In this document: positions 52,865-63,924 of the stretch, piece after piece
Layout of the letters: each line of letters begins with the position of its first letter
Position numbering within the stretch: position 1 is the stretch's first letter
NCBI GenBank assembly: GCA_001600495.1
Contig: BCKE01000060.1
Span: 124,001 to 188,000, forward strand
Source: Pilasporangium apinafurcum
Lineage: Eukaryota > Oomycota > Peronosporomycetes > Pythiales > Pythiaceae
Direction of reading: 5' to 3'
Length of the DNA stretch: 64,000 bases
The notes under the pieces: generated by a model
What the model was told of the DNA's origin: nothing
Seen by the model: the letters and a program-made list of their open reading frames with translations, nothing else
The model's database searches: none
Position numbers and translations under genes: made by a program

Positions 52865-54933
52865 ATGTACGACTCACCAGTGTCTCACCCAGGTGACCGC
52901 GAAAGCGGCACCGCCAACGTATGGAAGGACACATCAGAGGAAACCTACGGTAGCTATTTGGACAACAGCCATCACCTTGACACACAACAGCAGTTGCGCC
53001 CCACTGTGGCGATGCTCGCTGCAGGTGGCACCCACGGTCATCCGGATATCACGGTTGGACTGCTGGAAGACGAAGACCACGTGAGCGCCGGTGCGGCTGG
53101 GCGACAGAAGGAGAAGGAATACACTGGCCGACGCGTGGTCTGGCCTGGTGCTCTCATGTTGCTGTTGATCACCGTGGGCGCGTTTACGGCGATTACATAT
53201 TTTGCTGTGAAGGAGTACAACGCTGCGCAGAAACAACAAGCGCTGACAGTTTCTGAGACTGTGGTAAACAAGACCAAGAAATCTACCGCCATCAAGAGTA
53301 TGTCCACTTTAGAAAACTGGCCATTCATCATCGAGTTTCTTCACGTATGTCTATATTTTTGTTATTGTAGTTTGTGAACTCCCGAACTACGTCACCGATG
53401 CCGGGAAGCTGTATGCGACGGGTGGAGATGCCAACACGAAGCACGAAGTGCACTTTACCGGGATTAACTGGAGTGGCATGGAGAACTCAGAGGGTGTGCC
53501 CCATGGTCTCGCCACGGGACAAACCGACCTTGTACGTCTTTGATGCTATTTTTCTTTTTCTTTGGCTTAATTTTGTATTCATTTATTGCTGTTAATGTTT
53601 TTGTCCACAGGATACACTGGCGCAAAAACTGGTGGCAATGGACATCAACTCGGTACGATTACCACTGAATGCCAAGATGATCATTGAAGACTCAGAGCCA
53701 GACACAACGCTCTACGTGAGCAGTCTCAACTCGGACTTGAACGTCGCTTCCTACATCGACATGATCAAGGTCGTCGTCCAGGGGCTCGCGAAGGAACAGA
53801 TCGCCGTGCTACTCGACATCCACAAGATCGATCCAGAGTTCACAGACGATACCTCGGAGCACTTATGGTACACAGACGACTATCCACTGTCATCGATGCT
53901 CAAGATGTACCAAACGCTGGCGTCGGAGCTCTGTAACGATTTATACTACAACATCATCGGCATTGACTTGAAGAACGAACCTGTTGGTGGGTGCTGGCCC
54001 GCTGATGATTCCGATGAGTACTGTGACGCAGATGTCAATTGGCCCCGTGCTGTTGAGAAGATCGGTAATACAATCCTGAAGATTTGTCCAAATTGGCTGA
54101 TTGTTGTGGAAGGCAACTATGCTACCAACCAGGTCATGGAAGTGAGTGGTGAAAATGTTACGTATAACGATTGGTACGGTGCTAGTCTCCAAAATGCGAC
54201 CAAGAACCCAATCACGCTTGATACCGCCAACAAGATCGTCTTTGCACCGCATTTCTATTCGCCCAGTGTTTACCCATCATCCTATTTCTTCGCCAGTCAA
54301 AAGGTCGACAGTGATGGGGGTATTACGGTCACTGAGTTCCCTAACACCACAGCAGGCAACAAAGAGCTAGAAAGTGCATTAACGGCCGTGTTGGATGCCG
54401 CATTTGGGGATATTCTGACAGCAGGGGAGATTCCGGTGTTTTATGGAGAATTTGGTGGTATTTTCGGTTCAGCGGAGGATTTGGAAGGCAAAACCAGTAC
54501 ACGTGTCATTGAGTTACTGATCCAATACGCAGATGAAAAGGGTATGACTGGCGGATTCTCATGGGCACTAAATCCGGATGGTGAATACGCTTTCAACGAT
54601 GCCTATAAGCCTGATGATCCGTGGAAGTTCGGACTCTATGCCGATTCATCGTGGGATGATTACAACGAAGATTACGCAGTGGGGCTGCAGAAACTGAAAG
54701 GCAATGGAATTATTCCTTGCTTCTCTACAACGGTGTCCACATCTTCGACATCGACGAGTTCTGGTAGTTCGGACACAACGGCAACGGTGACGGCCTCATC
54801 GAGCTCTGCCGCTACCGCGACTACTTCATCGTCCAGTTCGGCAGCGGCAACCACTGCCACTACAACGACTTCCTCCAGTGCTGCTACGGATACGACAGCT
54901 TCATCAGCTGCAACCACAGCTACTGCTGCGTAA
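52865..54933 (+). CDS. GH5 glucanase, type II membrane-anchored
   Basis: Three exons: 52865-53297, 53371-53531 and 53611-54933, giving 638 residues. There is no cleavable signal peptide. A cytosolic N-terminus of about 95 residues is followed by one helix (VVWPGALMLLLITVGAFTAI), giving a type II anchor. The GH5 barrel begins with VHFTGINWSGMENSEG, continues with NSVRLPLN and LLDIHKID, and has acid/base Glu321 (DLKNEPVGG) and nucleophile Glu478 (FYGEFGG). The last 75 residues are a Ser/Thr/Ala-rich, probably O-glycosylated tail. Oomycete GH5 enzymes with this layout act on wall beta-glucans. Substrate is not settled by the sequence. The anchor would place it facing the wall, alongside the cellulose synthases in function though not in position. 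Confidence 0.9.
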
Positions 54934-55122
54934 AAACTCGTGAATTTTGTATTCTGTTCAACTTTCATTTACACAGCTCATGGGGTTCTGTTCTCGTCAG
55001 ATAATGAATGGGATTCCATTTTACTTAGTTGTTGCATTGTGTTGATTTTCGTTCATCCATCGGAAAATTGTTCTTTGCCTACTCCTTGGTTCTGTTGGTT
55101 TACCTCCCACATATATATATCT

Positions 55123-55918
55123 TTACTCGACCTTCGCTTTCTTTTGCAATTTCTGCTCTTCAACAGCACATGCTCGCTGGATCACAGTTATTACAGTCAT
55201 TAGCAAAAAGATGTGAGTAAAGAATTGAAAAGCACAGCACAGTCACGCACCTTGATGGAGTAGTTCTTGCTGAGCAATTCGTCATATTTGCGTTGATAGT
55301 TCTGCAATTTCGCTTGGTTCAGTTGCTGATCGTGTTTACGTTTCGTATTGATCTGATCGGATTCGCCTTTCATTTTCTTCAGCACATGAGAATACTGCGC
55401 ATTCAAACCATCGACCACTGCGGCCCTCACTTTTGATAGCTTCGTGCCATATGTTTGCTGCAGCTCTAAATTCGTGACTCTATATCCACATATATTTTTT
55501 GTGAGTATCAATCGATCATATCTTTTGTAGCTGTCCATCCATACCTGGCGTTCTCATATTCCACTGCCACGCGCAGCTGTTTGATCGCATTCTCCCACGC
55601 CTTCACATCGTTTACGTTTTTCCCTGTAGGCTCATTAGCATGGTATCGGTTCATATCAATCACATCTAGTGGCACTTTGGCCGCCACGCGCTTATATTCA
55701 TTCTGCAGTCGCGGATGGCCGTTGAACGTTGGCGTACAGTCCGGCAAGTAGTCCAAATAGCTTGCGGAAGGCTGGAATTTCGACATTTCCGCGCGAATCA
55801 AATGTTGGACGATCTGCTGTGCCTGTGGTTCATTGTATTCAGTGTCGATGTATCCGAGCGAGTCGATAAGCGCCTGCGATTCCAGCAGTAATGGACACGT
55901 CGTCGGCGCCATTTTCAT
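55123..55918 (-). CDS. BCAS2: Pre-mRNA splicing factor SPF27 / BCAS2
   Basis: Three exons on the minus strand: 55918-55545, 55479-55251 and 55176-55123, giving 218 residues, close to the usual 225. It begins with a SPF27 N-terminus (LIDSLGYIDTEYNEPQ; IRAEMSKFQPSASYLDYLP), continues with PLDVIDMNRYHANEPTG and ENAIKQLRVAVEYENAR, and then has the coiled-coil part (VTNLELQQTYGTKL .. QNYQRKYDELLSKN). The last exon, only 54 nt, supplies RACAVEEQKLQKKAKVE. SPF27 is a core member of the Prp19/NTC complex of the spliceosome. Confidence 0.9.
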
Positions 55919-56831
55919 CGATTGACTTGGTCTTCTTATGGGTTTGGGGCATACAAGCATTTTCAATAGGTACGAAATCTTAATAATAGATAACCTGTCT
56001 ATTTTATTTAGAAATAAACACTTTGAAACTCTATTATTTTATTATTGCAATGTATTGAAGGAATCAAATTGAAATGGAAACCTAAAAAGATTGAATGGAG
56101 ACATATGCATGTGGATGAGTTTGATTCCTGACCGCAATGAACCCTCTGCGTGATTCCAGGATAAGTGCTCATCAAGGCGAATAAAAAGCAGAAGCTACGA
56201 TGTTCGCACTTGCAAATCATAGTTACAAAGTGGAACAAAGGGGAAGTGCTGAGGATGGAATACCTTCACCACCTTCGTTAGCTGATCATGGATCCCGCGA
56301 TCCCGGTGCTCCTTCCTTCATTACTGAAAGAGGAGCGCTAGTATTGATGAAATTTGTTCACCACGAATGAGTGGCCCATTTGTTTGTCCTCTAGTCCACC
56401 TCCACCAAGTCATGTAGCTTCTGCTTCACCGTTCCTATTGCAAAGGACCAAATTGGAAAAGCCAAACTCGTTGGACCACCGGCAAGTAAACTAACCCGTC
56501 CACGAGCCTTTTCTTTATGCAAATGCAATTATGTAACGCTTGTAGGTCAATAGATCAATCATAAAGACATGTATATCCATCCATAGTCTTGAAGTAATAC
56601 ACACGCACAGCAACGACATTGAGTGCATCTTCGCTTCGCAGGTCAATGGTGCTTACGATAGGAACGGGTGGTGCGAGGATCCGCGAGGTTTTTTATGTTT
56701 TTGTATTGATAGTTTAGCAGCAGAAAGGTGGTTTTAGCATCAAATACGAGGTTTTTCACCACGATAGTGCCATTGCCCTGCAATTGTTGCGCTCCTCCAC
56801 TGGAAGTGCACAGCGACATAGTGACAGGAGA
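55919..56831. other. Divergent intergenic region
   Basis: This is the 5' space of SPF27 (minus) and mS35 (plus). AT-rich, with only short frames. The mS35 frame is open upstream to a TTG at 56784, but an ATG start at 56832 is preferred. Confidence 0.5.
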
Positions 56832-57716
56832 ATGCTGACGGCACATCTTGCACGCACTCGCGGTATCGCAGCCAAGACGCTGCTAGCAACGGCCCGTCCA
56901 TCTACGACTGCACATGGTGCGATCTTTTTCTCGACGGACAGCAATAACGCAGACGTTCCACGTCCACAGAAGCAGAAGCAGAAGCAGCCGCGACGCACCG
57001 ATGGCAAGCGTGACAATTTGCGTTTTGCTGATGATGAAGGCAAGAAGAACTCTAATGCACCAGCTGTAGCGGTAAAGAGTGAGAATGCTCCATCTTTCCC
57101 ACGCAAGAAGAAGACATTTTCGTTCTCGAAGCAGAAAGAACCGGAAGTGCCATTGGAAGTGTTTGAATATCCAGCGTACTGGAATCAGGACTATCCTGAG
57201 GGGTTCGACGATGAGATGAAACACGAAGTGGAGAAATTACAGATTTTCGCAGACTTCACGCCTTTATTAGATGGTACGTAAAATTCTATTCCCGTGTCTG
57301 GACGTCTGCTAGTCAAATGCATAATTTAAATGCTTGCACTTTTATTGATTGCAGAATCGTGGCAAAAGGAGATCCACCCGTTGTTCGATGGTGCTGCCAT
57401 CGAGCTGACGCTCAACTGCCCACTGGAAGATTTCGATGAGCGATTGTTTATCGACGATAAGAACACGTACGACACTAAAGTAGTCATGGAAGTGCCGCTC
57501 TCGTGTTTCCATGGTCTGGACAAGGACGCCATCGAAATCGTCAAGCAGTTGGCTGGTCCACGATACAACGCTAACAAGAAGCAGCTGAAGCTGACGGAGG
57601 ACCGATACAACTCACGTGTGTTCAATCACAAACGGCTCTGCGATATTCTGCATGACCTTACTGAGGCCGCCCACCAAGAAAGCCTCAAGGCTAAGAAACA
57701 GGCGGCACAAGCGTAG
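56832..57716 (+). CDS. MRPS35: Mitochondrial ribosomal protein mS35
   Basis: Two exons, 56832-57273 and 57355-57716, phase-1 join, 267 residues. The N-terminus (MLTAHLARTRGIAAKTLLAT, rich in Arg and Ala, no acids) is a mitochondrial targeting peptide. A long basic linker follows. The C-terminal domain has the mS35 pattern: KVVMEVPLSCFHGLDKDAIE, then IVKQLAGPRYNANKKQLKLT and RVFNHKRLCDILHDLTEAA. It is a small-subunit mitoribosomal protein. The frame is open upstream to 56784, where only a TTG start is available. Confidence 0.87.
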
Positions 57717-57914
57717 ACCTAAGTGATGGCTGATACAGGAAGCGAAGCTAATACAAATGTGTGTTGCTACTCAAACCAAAGAGAGACAAAAATGAACAGA
57801 ATAGCAAGAGAGCAAGTCGCATGTGTTTTGTTTTGTTTTATGGATTGTCTGTATTGATTGGCACTAGTGTAGCGAGAGGAAGAACGAACGGGTGACGAGC
57901 ATGCAAAGACGCAG

Positions 57915-59255
57915 TTAAATTCGGCACACATAGGAACTCGATTGCGTAACGTAGCGCACCCACCGCTTGTACGTGTAGTTAGGATGACGCGCATGCTCCG
58001 GGATACGCAGGTATCGCACTTGCAGACTCGACGTGTTGTACATGGGGATCTCGAAATTCATGCTCACCGGCCCAATCTCCCGTCGAACATGCGGACTCGG
58101 TTGACCGAGCGTGATCTTGGCGCGCAGCGTCAGTTCCGTACCGCCAGTGAACCGCTTGATCGCCCAACGCACTTGGTTTTCGTTCTCGCGGTACTCGGCC
58201 AGCTGGCCCGGTGTGTTCTTCCCAATGTCACACGACACTGTGACGGTCGATTGTGGCACTGGGAAACGGATGATTACGTTCGCACCATAATTGTTCTCGG
58301 GCATGTCGGCGCGAACCTTGAGTACCATTTCGATCTTCGTGGGCGATAACTCTTCGACGTACGGAAAAATGCGAAACGGTGCGCGGAAATCGCCCGTGAT
58401 GCGGTAGTTGATGACCGTGAATTCACCATCCGGAGGCTGGAAGATCAGTACACGATCGCGTTCAAATTCGTCCAGTTGCACACAGTCATGGAAATTGCAA
58501 TCGTCTAATATGACTTGTCCATATGATCGGGGACCAGTATTGCCGATAACGAGGTCCTCGTTGAGCGCCAATCGCAATTCCGGGTTCCCAGACAAGTAGC
58601 TCTTGAGCTGAATGCGGCCCTCGATCGAAGCGTTGAGCATTTGTCCACCAGACGAGAACACCACATTGAGTCGCTCCAAAATATCGCAAAATAGTTCGTT
58701 TTCGTCTTGTTTCTTCGAACCTTGGCCTGCCGTGGTGATCGGTTTCTTGACTGCATTGGCTCCTTTGATGTTGGAGTTATGGGCGCGAAATCCCGACATT
58801 TTTTTTGGCTTCGAAAGAACAGCATCACCAACCAAAATGGCTTCGTTGTGCACATGGCTCTTCAGTCCTTCCGTACTCGTGTCTTGTGCATAACCATAAT
58901 CCAGCGTTTCGTCCAGTAATTCGTAGCACAAAATGAAATTCTTGCGTAGCGTTTCTTCTGACAACACACCGCAGTAGTCTTTAAACACACGACATAATCG
59001 CGTCAGCAGCTCCAGAACGTACGACGGACTGACATTATACCGCGTCGTCGCTACAAAGTAAAGAGCGTTTTTCTTGACAAACAAGTAATTGACACCGTCG
59101 ACGTTAAACGCTGGTGGTGCGTCCCCCTTTTCCCAAAACTTGACCTTGCGAAAGAAAATCTCGGCCGAATTGCTTTCAACGTCGCCGCGGAAATCACTAA
59201 AAATGATCGTGTCGCCTCGGTTCGAGAGGATGTAGAATTGCGAAATCGCCGCCAT
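57915..59255 (-). CDS. AP4M1: AP-4 complex mu subunit
   Basis: Single exon, 446 residues, ATG at 59255. The start (MAAISQFYILSNRGDTIIFS then DFRGDV) and the longin-like half (RYNVSPSYVLELLTRLCRV; YCGVLSEETLRKNFILCYEL, LDETLDYGY) match AP-4 mu better than AP-1, AP-2 or AP-3. The mu homology domain (about residues 175-446) closes with YKRWVRYVTQSSSYVCRI, the typical AP-4 ending. AP-4 is a clathrin-independent adaptor at the trans-Golgi that sorts cargo by tyrosine signals. Confidence 0.93.
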   Translation of the reverse strand: MAAISQFYILSNRGDTIIFSDFRGDVESNSAEIFFRKVKFWEKGDAPPAFNVDGVNYLFVKKNALYFVATTRYNVSPSYVLELLTRLCRVFKDYCGVLSEETLRKNFILCYELLDETLDYGYAQDTSTEGLKSHVHNEAILVGDAVLSKPKKMSGFRAHNSNIKGANAVKKPITTAGQGSKKQDENELFCDILERLNVVFSSGGQMLNASIEGRIQLKSYLSGNPELRLALNEDLVIGNTGPRSYGQVILDDCNFHDCVQLDEFERDRVLIFQPPDGEFTVINYRITGDFRAPFRIFPYVEELSPTKIEMVLKVRADMPENNYGANVIIRFPVPQSTVTVSCDIGKNTPGQLAEYRENENQVRWAIKRFTGGTELTLRAKITLGQPSPHVRREIGPVSMNFEIPMYNTSSLQVRYLRIPEHARHPNYTYKRWVRYVTQSSSYVCRI

Positions 59256-60072
59256 TGTGTGCTAAGACAGAAAATAACCAGCGGCGAAGCGGTCAGGTAA
59301 GGTGGAGTAACGTATGTAGATGCGTATGGGTGTGTAGTTGGCGTGTTCCCCCTTCGTCAGAGACCAAGTTTTCCCGCCTCTTAGTGATATGGAGCGTTGG
59401 CGGATGAGTTTTCCTCCTCTCCTATCGCCCCCTTTTCTTTCTGCGCGCTTGCCACGTCAAAAGATCGAGCATACAATTGCACAATAGACAAAGTAAAAGA
59501 ACATGTTCTCTCTTTATAAGAACTATGGAGATCAGGCGGGTGAGATGTAACCAACGATATGTTGGTTATTTTGGTGGAATGCGCCAATCGGACGTTTGAT
59601 TGTCAAGTTGGACTAGAAAACGGTAAATTTCAAGAACACAACCCGGTAAAATATACCGTCTTATGGTAGATCTGCCTTGCTCTCGATTTGATCAATGTGG
59701 TTACAGTGTGATCAATAGCAAGGTTGCTGCATGTTCGTATGTTTTGGATCAATGGCACGCTTATTGTTTACACTCAGAGAACACGAGCAATGGAGCTGTT
59801 ATCCTTGAGCGAACGGCCATGAGCTTGTCAGTATTTTTGTGTGAAGATCAGTAAGGATGGAATTCACTACTATCATTGCTTGCTTGAATTTTCTTCGCAT
59901 CTATTAAGACTATACACACAGCTTGCTGTGCCTCGAAGGAGAGTAGAGAAATCGCAATGCAGCTGAAATAGACGGAAATACACTCTTGGGTATCTGTAAT
60001 ATATGATCAATTGCTCGTGTAAAAACAAACTGAAACTCAAGCTAACGACGCTTCGGCCCAATACTCTGAAAT
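59256..60072. other. Divergent intergenic region
   Basis: This is the gap between AP-4 mu (minus) and membrane-LRR copy C (plus). It holds the CGGTAAA palindrome pair at 59617-59661. A short open frame at 59663-59854 has no recognisable content. Confidence 0.5.
59617..59661. promoter_or_regulatory. CGGTAAA/TACCG palindromes in a divergent promoter
   Basis: AAAACGGTAAATTT lies at 59617-59630 and CGGTAAAATATACCG at 59644-59658. The latter is, in reverse, the palindrome at 48363-48378 with one base fewer. The site is about 360-400 bp upstream of AP-4 mu and about 410-460 bp upstream of membrane-LRR copy C. Confidence 0.5.
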
Positions 60073-62923
60073 ATGATGTTCGAAACAGCCGATCGTGCGG
60101 AATCTCCGTCAACACGCTCGCTTTCGACGATGGAACACCCACAAGCAGAGCTTCTGAGTGTCGCACCAGAGGGCGTAGTAGCTGCGCTAGTCGATCGCAC
60201 CATTGATGGCACAACTGAACCCCCTACTACAGTACCGAGTAACAAGAATCCTCTTGTCGAATCAACAACCGTGAGGGATGAACCCGTGAAGCAAATTCAG
60301 GGTCAAGATGCCTTACAACCAGCATCTTTCGCGCCTGATTCAGCTGTAAAGAACCCCAAGTGCTTAATATCACCACCAGCAAATGGCTTCTACAAAGTCT
60401 TTGGCTTTTTGGGCATCCCAATGATCATCGCGTTCCTTCTAGCCGCAGTGGCGCTCTTCACACAAGCCTACATACAAATCTATCCCGAAGATTTTGCAAA
60501 CACCATCATGAACACGACGAATTTCGACGATGGCAACTTTTGGTTGATGCCTGAACCAGAGCCAGTCCCGATGATCGTCGCCACAACACTTTTGATACTC
60601 TGCGGTTGCTGTTACCTGGCATTGGTGCTTTTTATTCTCTTCTTCAGGCACAAAGCGATCGTTAAACATCACCATCATCGACAACAGCATACCACGGAGG
60701 AGACAGTAACGTTTGCCTATCCAAATGGGAAAATGCTATCTCGCATTGTGCCTCGTGCGTTACTAGCGCTTGACATCAAACGTCCGACGACATCTAGAAC
60801 TGCATCTGAGGAGGGAAACACGACTCCACAAACCATCTTAAGCCATAAAGGACAGAAGCGAAGCTCGTCGATTATCAATTCGATGTACTCACAATTTTTC
60901 GCCATGGATGGACCTTTCCACGCCTACTATGTGTGTTCTTGCTTTTGAGATTTTCTTCTTTGCAAACAGGCAGCTAATGACTCTGTATATGGATTTTGTA
61001 GATGGTATTCTTCGATATTCCGAAGCTAATCTTCCAGTCGGCCACATTGGTCAGCTACCTTCGTAAGGGTTTCCCGATCCCACTCATCGGTTTTTATGCT
61101 GGCATGCTCACGTTCAACTGGCTCATCTCATTCTACCGCTTCCAGCGCACAACGGTTGACCGCTTACTCATCATCGCGCGTTTATTTTATCTGTAAGTGA
61201 GGATATTTCCACTCCTATATTTTATCACATCAACCCATACTCATTCTCTTTCTTTCGTATTATTTTCAGGTATGACTTGTTCTTTGCTGCGTTTGCACCA
61301 ATGGTTGTCATCTTTTACGCTTATGAGCATTTTTACTTCGATCGCGACGAGTTCCGTACCAAGGAAGATTCGATGCTACCTGGTCGATTCGATCGCGTTG
61401 CTCAGCTGTTTGCGGATCCAATGCAAACGTCTATGTTTCGCTTGGGTTACGCAAGTCTACTGCTCACGACAAGCTCTACTATCGGCATTAAAGTAAGTCT
61501 GCTGGTGCTCTCGCTCTACAAATGGCTCAAGATCAGCGTCTATCTCGTACAGTGGCATGATGCTCAGCAACGACAACTCGTAATGAAGAATCTTGCCACC
61601 GAAAACAACAAACGCAGGACTCGCAGGCATTTGGTCGTCGGTATTATCTTGTTTCTCTGTTTTGGCGCTGGAATTTTATGCTATACGATTGTCGCCATAA
61701 GTAGCAGCTCTCGCAATTGTGCAAACTACAAGAACTGCGTTGTGGTGTCCTATCAGTGGTATGAGAATCTCGACGGTTGTCCATGCATGGTTTATGTCAA
61801 CCGCAAGACCGATCCGCGCCGGTATGAAGAATGGATAAACCCTCCAGATGCAACCAACGAACTGGAGATTGTTGCCCAGGAAGGCCAATTGCATACCATT
61901 CAGATCATCAACCGCGCTTTGCCAACGTTACCTGATTCGTTAAGCACATGCCACGAACTGGAACAACTGTAAGTGAACGTTATTACTCCTGATTGTTGCC
62001 CACAGTCTCATATGTCTGCTATTATTATTTGCTTTCTACTATGTTCGGGGATATAGAATATTGATTTACACGAAAACGGAGATCATTCCAGACTGGGCAA
62101 AGGACCTCACACACCTTCAGTACTTGTACGTCCCATATGTCATCATCTGATGTGAATATAACCCACTCTTTCATAACAATAGAGATCTAATTGCTGTGTT
62201 GTTCATTACAGACACATTGAAGGCGATTTCACTGGTCGAAGCTTGCAACAAGTCCCCATAGATCTCTTTTCAAAGATGCATGAGCTCCGCTTGATTCACA
62301 TGGGCATCATTCCGCTCCTCCGACAATTCCCTTCTCTGCATGCCCAGCACCGTCTTCAGTATTTGGCCATCGCTTCTGCCCATTCTTTACGTGAACTACC
62401 AAGTCTCAACGATCTTACTCGCTTGCGAATGCTCAGCATCGTCGATAGCCAGCATATTCCCCGCTTGCCGTCTTTAGCAGCACTCAAACACTTAGAATCA
62501 TTTACACTCTTCTTCCGGAATGAGATGTGCTGCAACGGATTCATTACCGGTGTCTGCGACTTGGACGATTTCCAGTGCAAAAAGCGAGCCGGCGAACCAG
62601 AAGTACAATGTCTGAACGATACAATTTCAACTGAGGACTATAACCTCATCATGAAGGAAACCACAGGTAATGTCTGTCCGCCAGTCACTGTGGATCTGAT
62701 CCAGACCGTCCCCACGAAGTACACGAGCGATGAATTATGTGGCGGCGTGTTGTTTCGTAAATGCTATGAAGCGAACACCACGGGTATCTGCTACAATGGC
62801 AAGATGCAGGTCGTGTCCTGCGATATCACGGGCGATTACGAAAAGATGAGGCGGCTGCAGATAGAGCGCGGTGTGGGGCTACCGTGTGATCCAAAGGTAG
62901 AAGCCTGGCTGGGGTGTGAGTAA
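60073..62923 (+). CDS. Multi-pass membrane LRR protein, WLGC family (copy C)
   Basis: Five exons: 60073-60930, 61002-61192, 61270-61968, 62057-62125 and 62212-62923, giving 842 residues, the same plan as copies A and B. An N-terminus of about 100 polar residues is followed by helices near 112-137 (FGFLGIPMIIAFLLAAVALF) and 155-182. The 191-nt exon (PKLIFQSATLVSYLRKGFPI) comes next, then the third exon with about three helices, the last HLVVGIILFLCFGAGILCYT. The external part opens with YKNCVVVSYQWYENLDGCPC and MVYVNRKTDP, has LRRs from HTIQIINRALPTLPDSL on, and ends with NEMCCNGF, several more Cys, and WLGCE as the last residues. No kinase or other signalling domain follows. The role is unknown; sensing or adhesion at the surface is inference from the layout. 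Confidence 0.88.
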
Positions 62924-63159
62924 TAAACGTCAAAGTTATCATGGTAGTTCGAAATAGAGATAGAAGAATTAACAAACGCTTAGTACTATTTAAGAAAGCT
63001 AGATGGGAAATGTACGCTATGTTGTAGACAAGTTTATTTGATGCGCGAGAACCTCTATGATTCCCAAAATGAGAAAAGATTTGTAGACAAGTAACGAAAG
63101 TAACCAAAAATTCTACCTCACTCCAAACGCCAACAAAACATTAGAGATGGTCCGTTCGC

Positions 63160-63924
63160 TTACTTGGTGATGTAAACATCGCTGGTCGAGTACTTACAAA
63201 GTGAACCAGACGGACCACTACCGACCGTCGACGGGTTCTTACCACCGTTTGACCATTGGCAGATCGGCTTCGTCTTGCTCGACTTGACTTTGACGTTCTT
63301 GAGCATCGCCTGATCCTTGTAGTTCTTGTTCACTGTCACCACACTCACTTTGGGGTTCACAGCATAGACGTTCGACACACTCACTTTGCGTGGGATATTG
63401 CCACACGTACCACACGACCGGTACAATTTGCCAAAGTCTTGTGCATAGAAACCGTCGATGTTCACCGTCCCATAGCCGTTGTGCTGGATGACCTTGTCGT
63501 CGGCGTAGCGAGCACCACCACCGATGACACGAGTGACACTGCTGGCCGAGCCACCCTTGACACTCAACGCATCTTCACAGACGTCGGTCCACCAAACGTT
63601 TTCGATAGTGCAGTCATGCTTGTCACAGTGCACGCCTTCCATCTGGTTCTTGCCAATAATCACGTTCTTCAATGTTGCACCAGGTTCGACGAGGAAGACG
63701 GCGGTTTCTTTGCCGCTTTCCTTGCCACCTTGGCATTGTATGTTGGAACGTTCATAGGTCTTCATACCACCATCGAAAGTGGTGCCAGCCTTGACGACTT
63801 GAGGCTTGGAGAGCTTAACAGTGCCTTTGCTGGCTGGCCAGGAGCCATTAGGCATCTTGGCGGCTTTGGTGACAGAAGCAGCGGCGGCGAAGGCGAGGGC
63901 GACGATGGAGAGGAGCTTGACCAT
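63160..63924 (-). CDS. Secreted pectate lyase, PL3 type
   Basis: Single exon, 254 residues, ATG at 63924. A clear signal peptide (residues 1 to about 21, MVKLLSIVALAFAAAASVTKA) predicts secretion. The mature protein is a short single-domain beta-helix of the PL3 family: TTFDGGMKTYERSNIQCQGG, NVIIGKNQMEGVHC, TIENVWWTDVCEDALSVKG and KVIQHNGYGTVNIDGFYAQD, with several paired Cys near the C-terminus. Acidic residues for calcium (VCEDALS) are kept. PL3 enzymes cleave de-esterified pectin by beta-elimination and are used by plant-associated oomycetes to loosen plant walls. Its presence suggests a plant-associated lifestyle. Confidence 0.93.
   Translation of the reverse strand: MVKLLSIVALAFAAAASVTKAAKMPNGSWPASKGTVKLSKPQVVKAGTTFDGGMKTYERSNIQCQGGKESGKETAVFLVEPGATLKNVIIGKNQMEGVHCDKHDCTIENVWWTDVCEDALSVKGGSASSVTRVIGGGARYADDKVIQHNGYGTVNIDGFYAQDFGKLYRSCGTCGNIPRKVSVSNVYAVNPKVSVVTVNKNYKDQAMLKNVKVKSSKTKPICQWSNGGKNPSTVGSGPSGSLCKYSTSDVYITK

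Noticed and set aside
54672-54968. A Val/Ala-rich minus-strand frame at the GH5 tail
   Set aside because: It is the complement of the Ser/Thr/Ala-rich coding tail of the GH5 enzyme.
57942-58349. A 135-residue plus-strand frame opposite AP-4 mu
   Set aside because: It is antisense to the conserved mu homology domain and has no family features.
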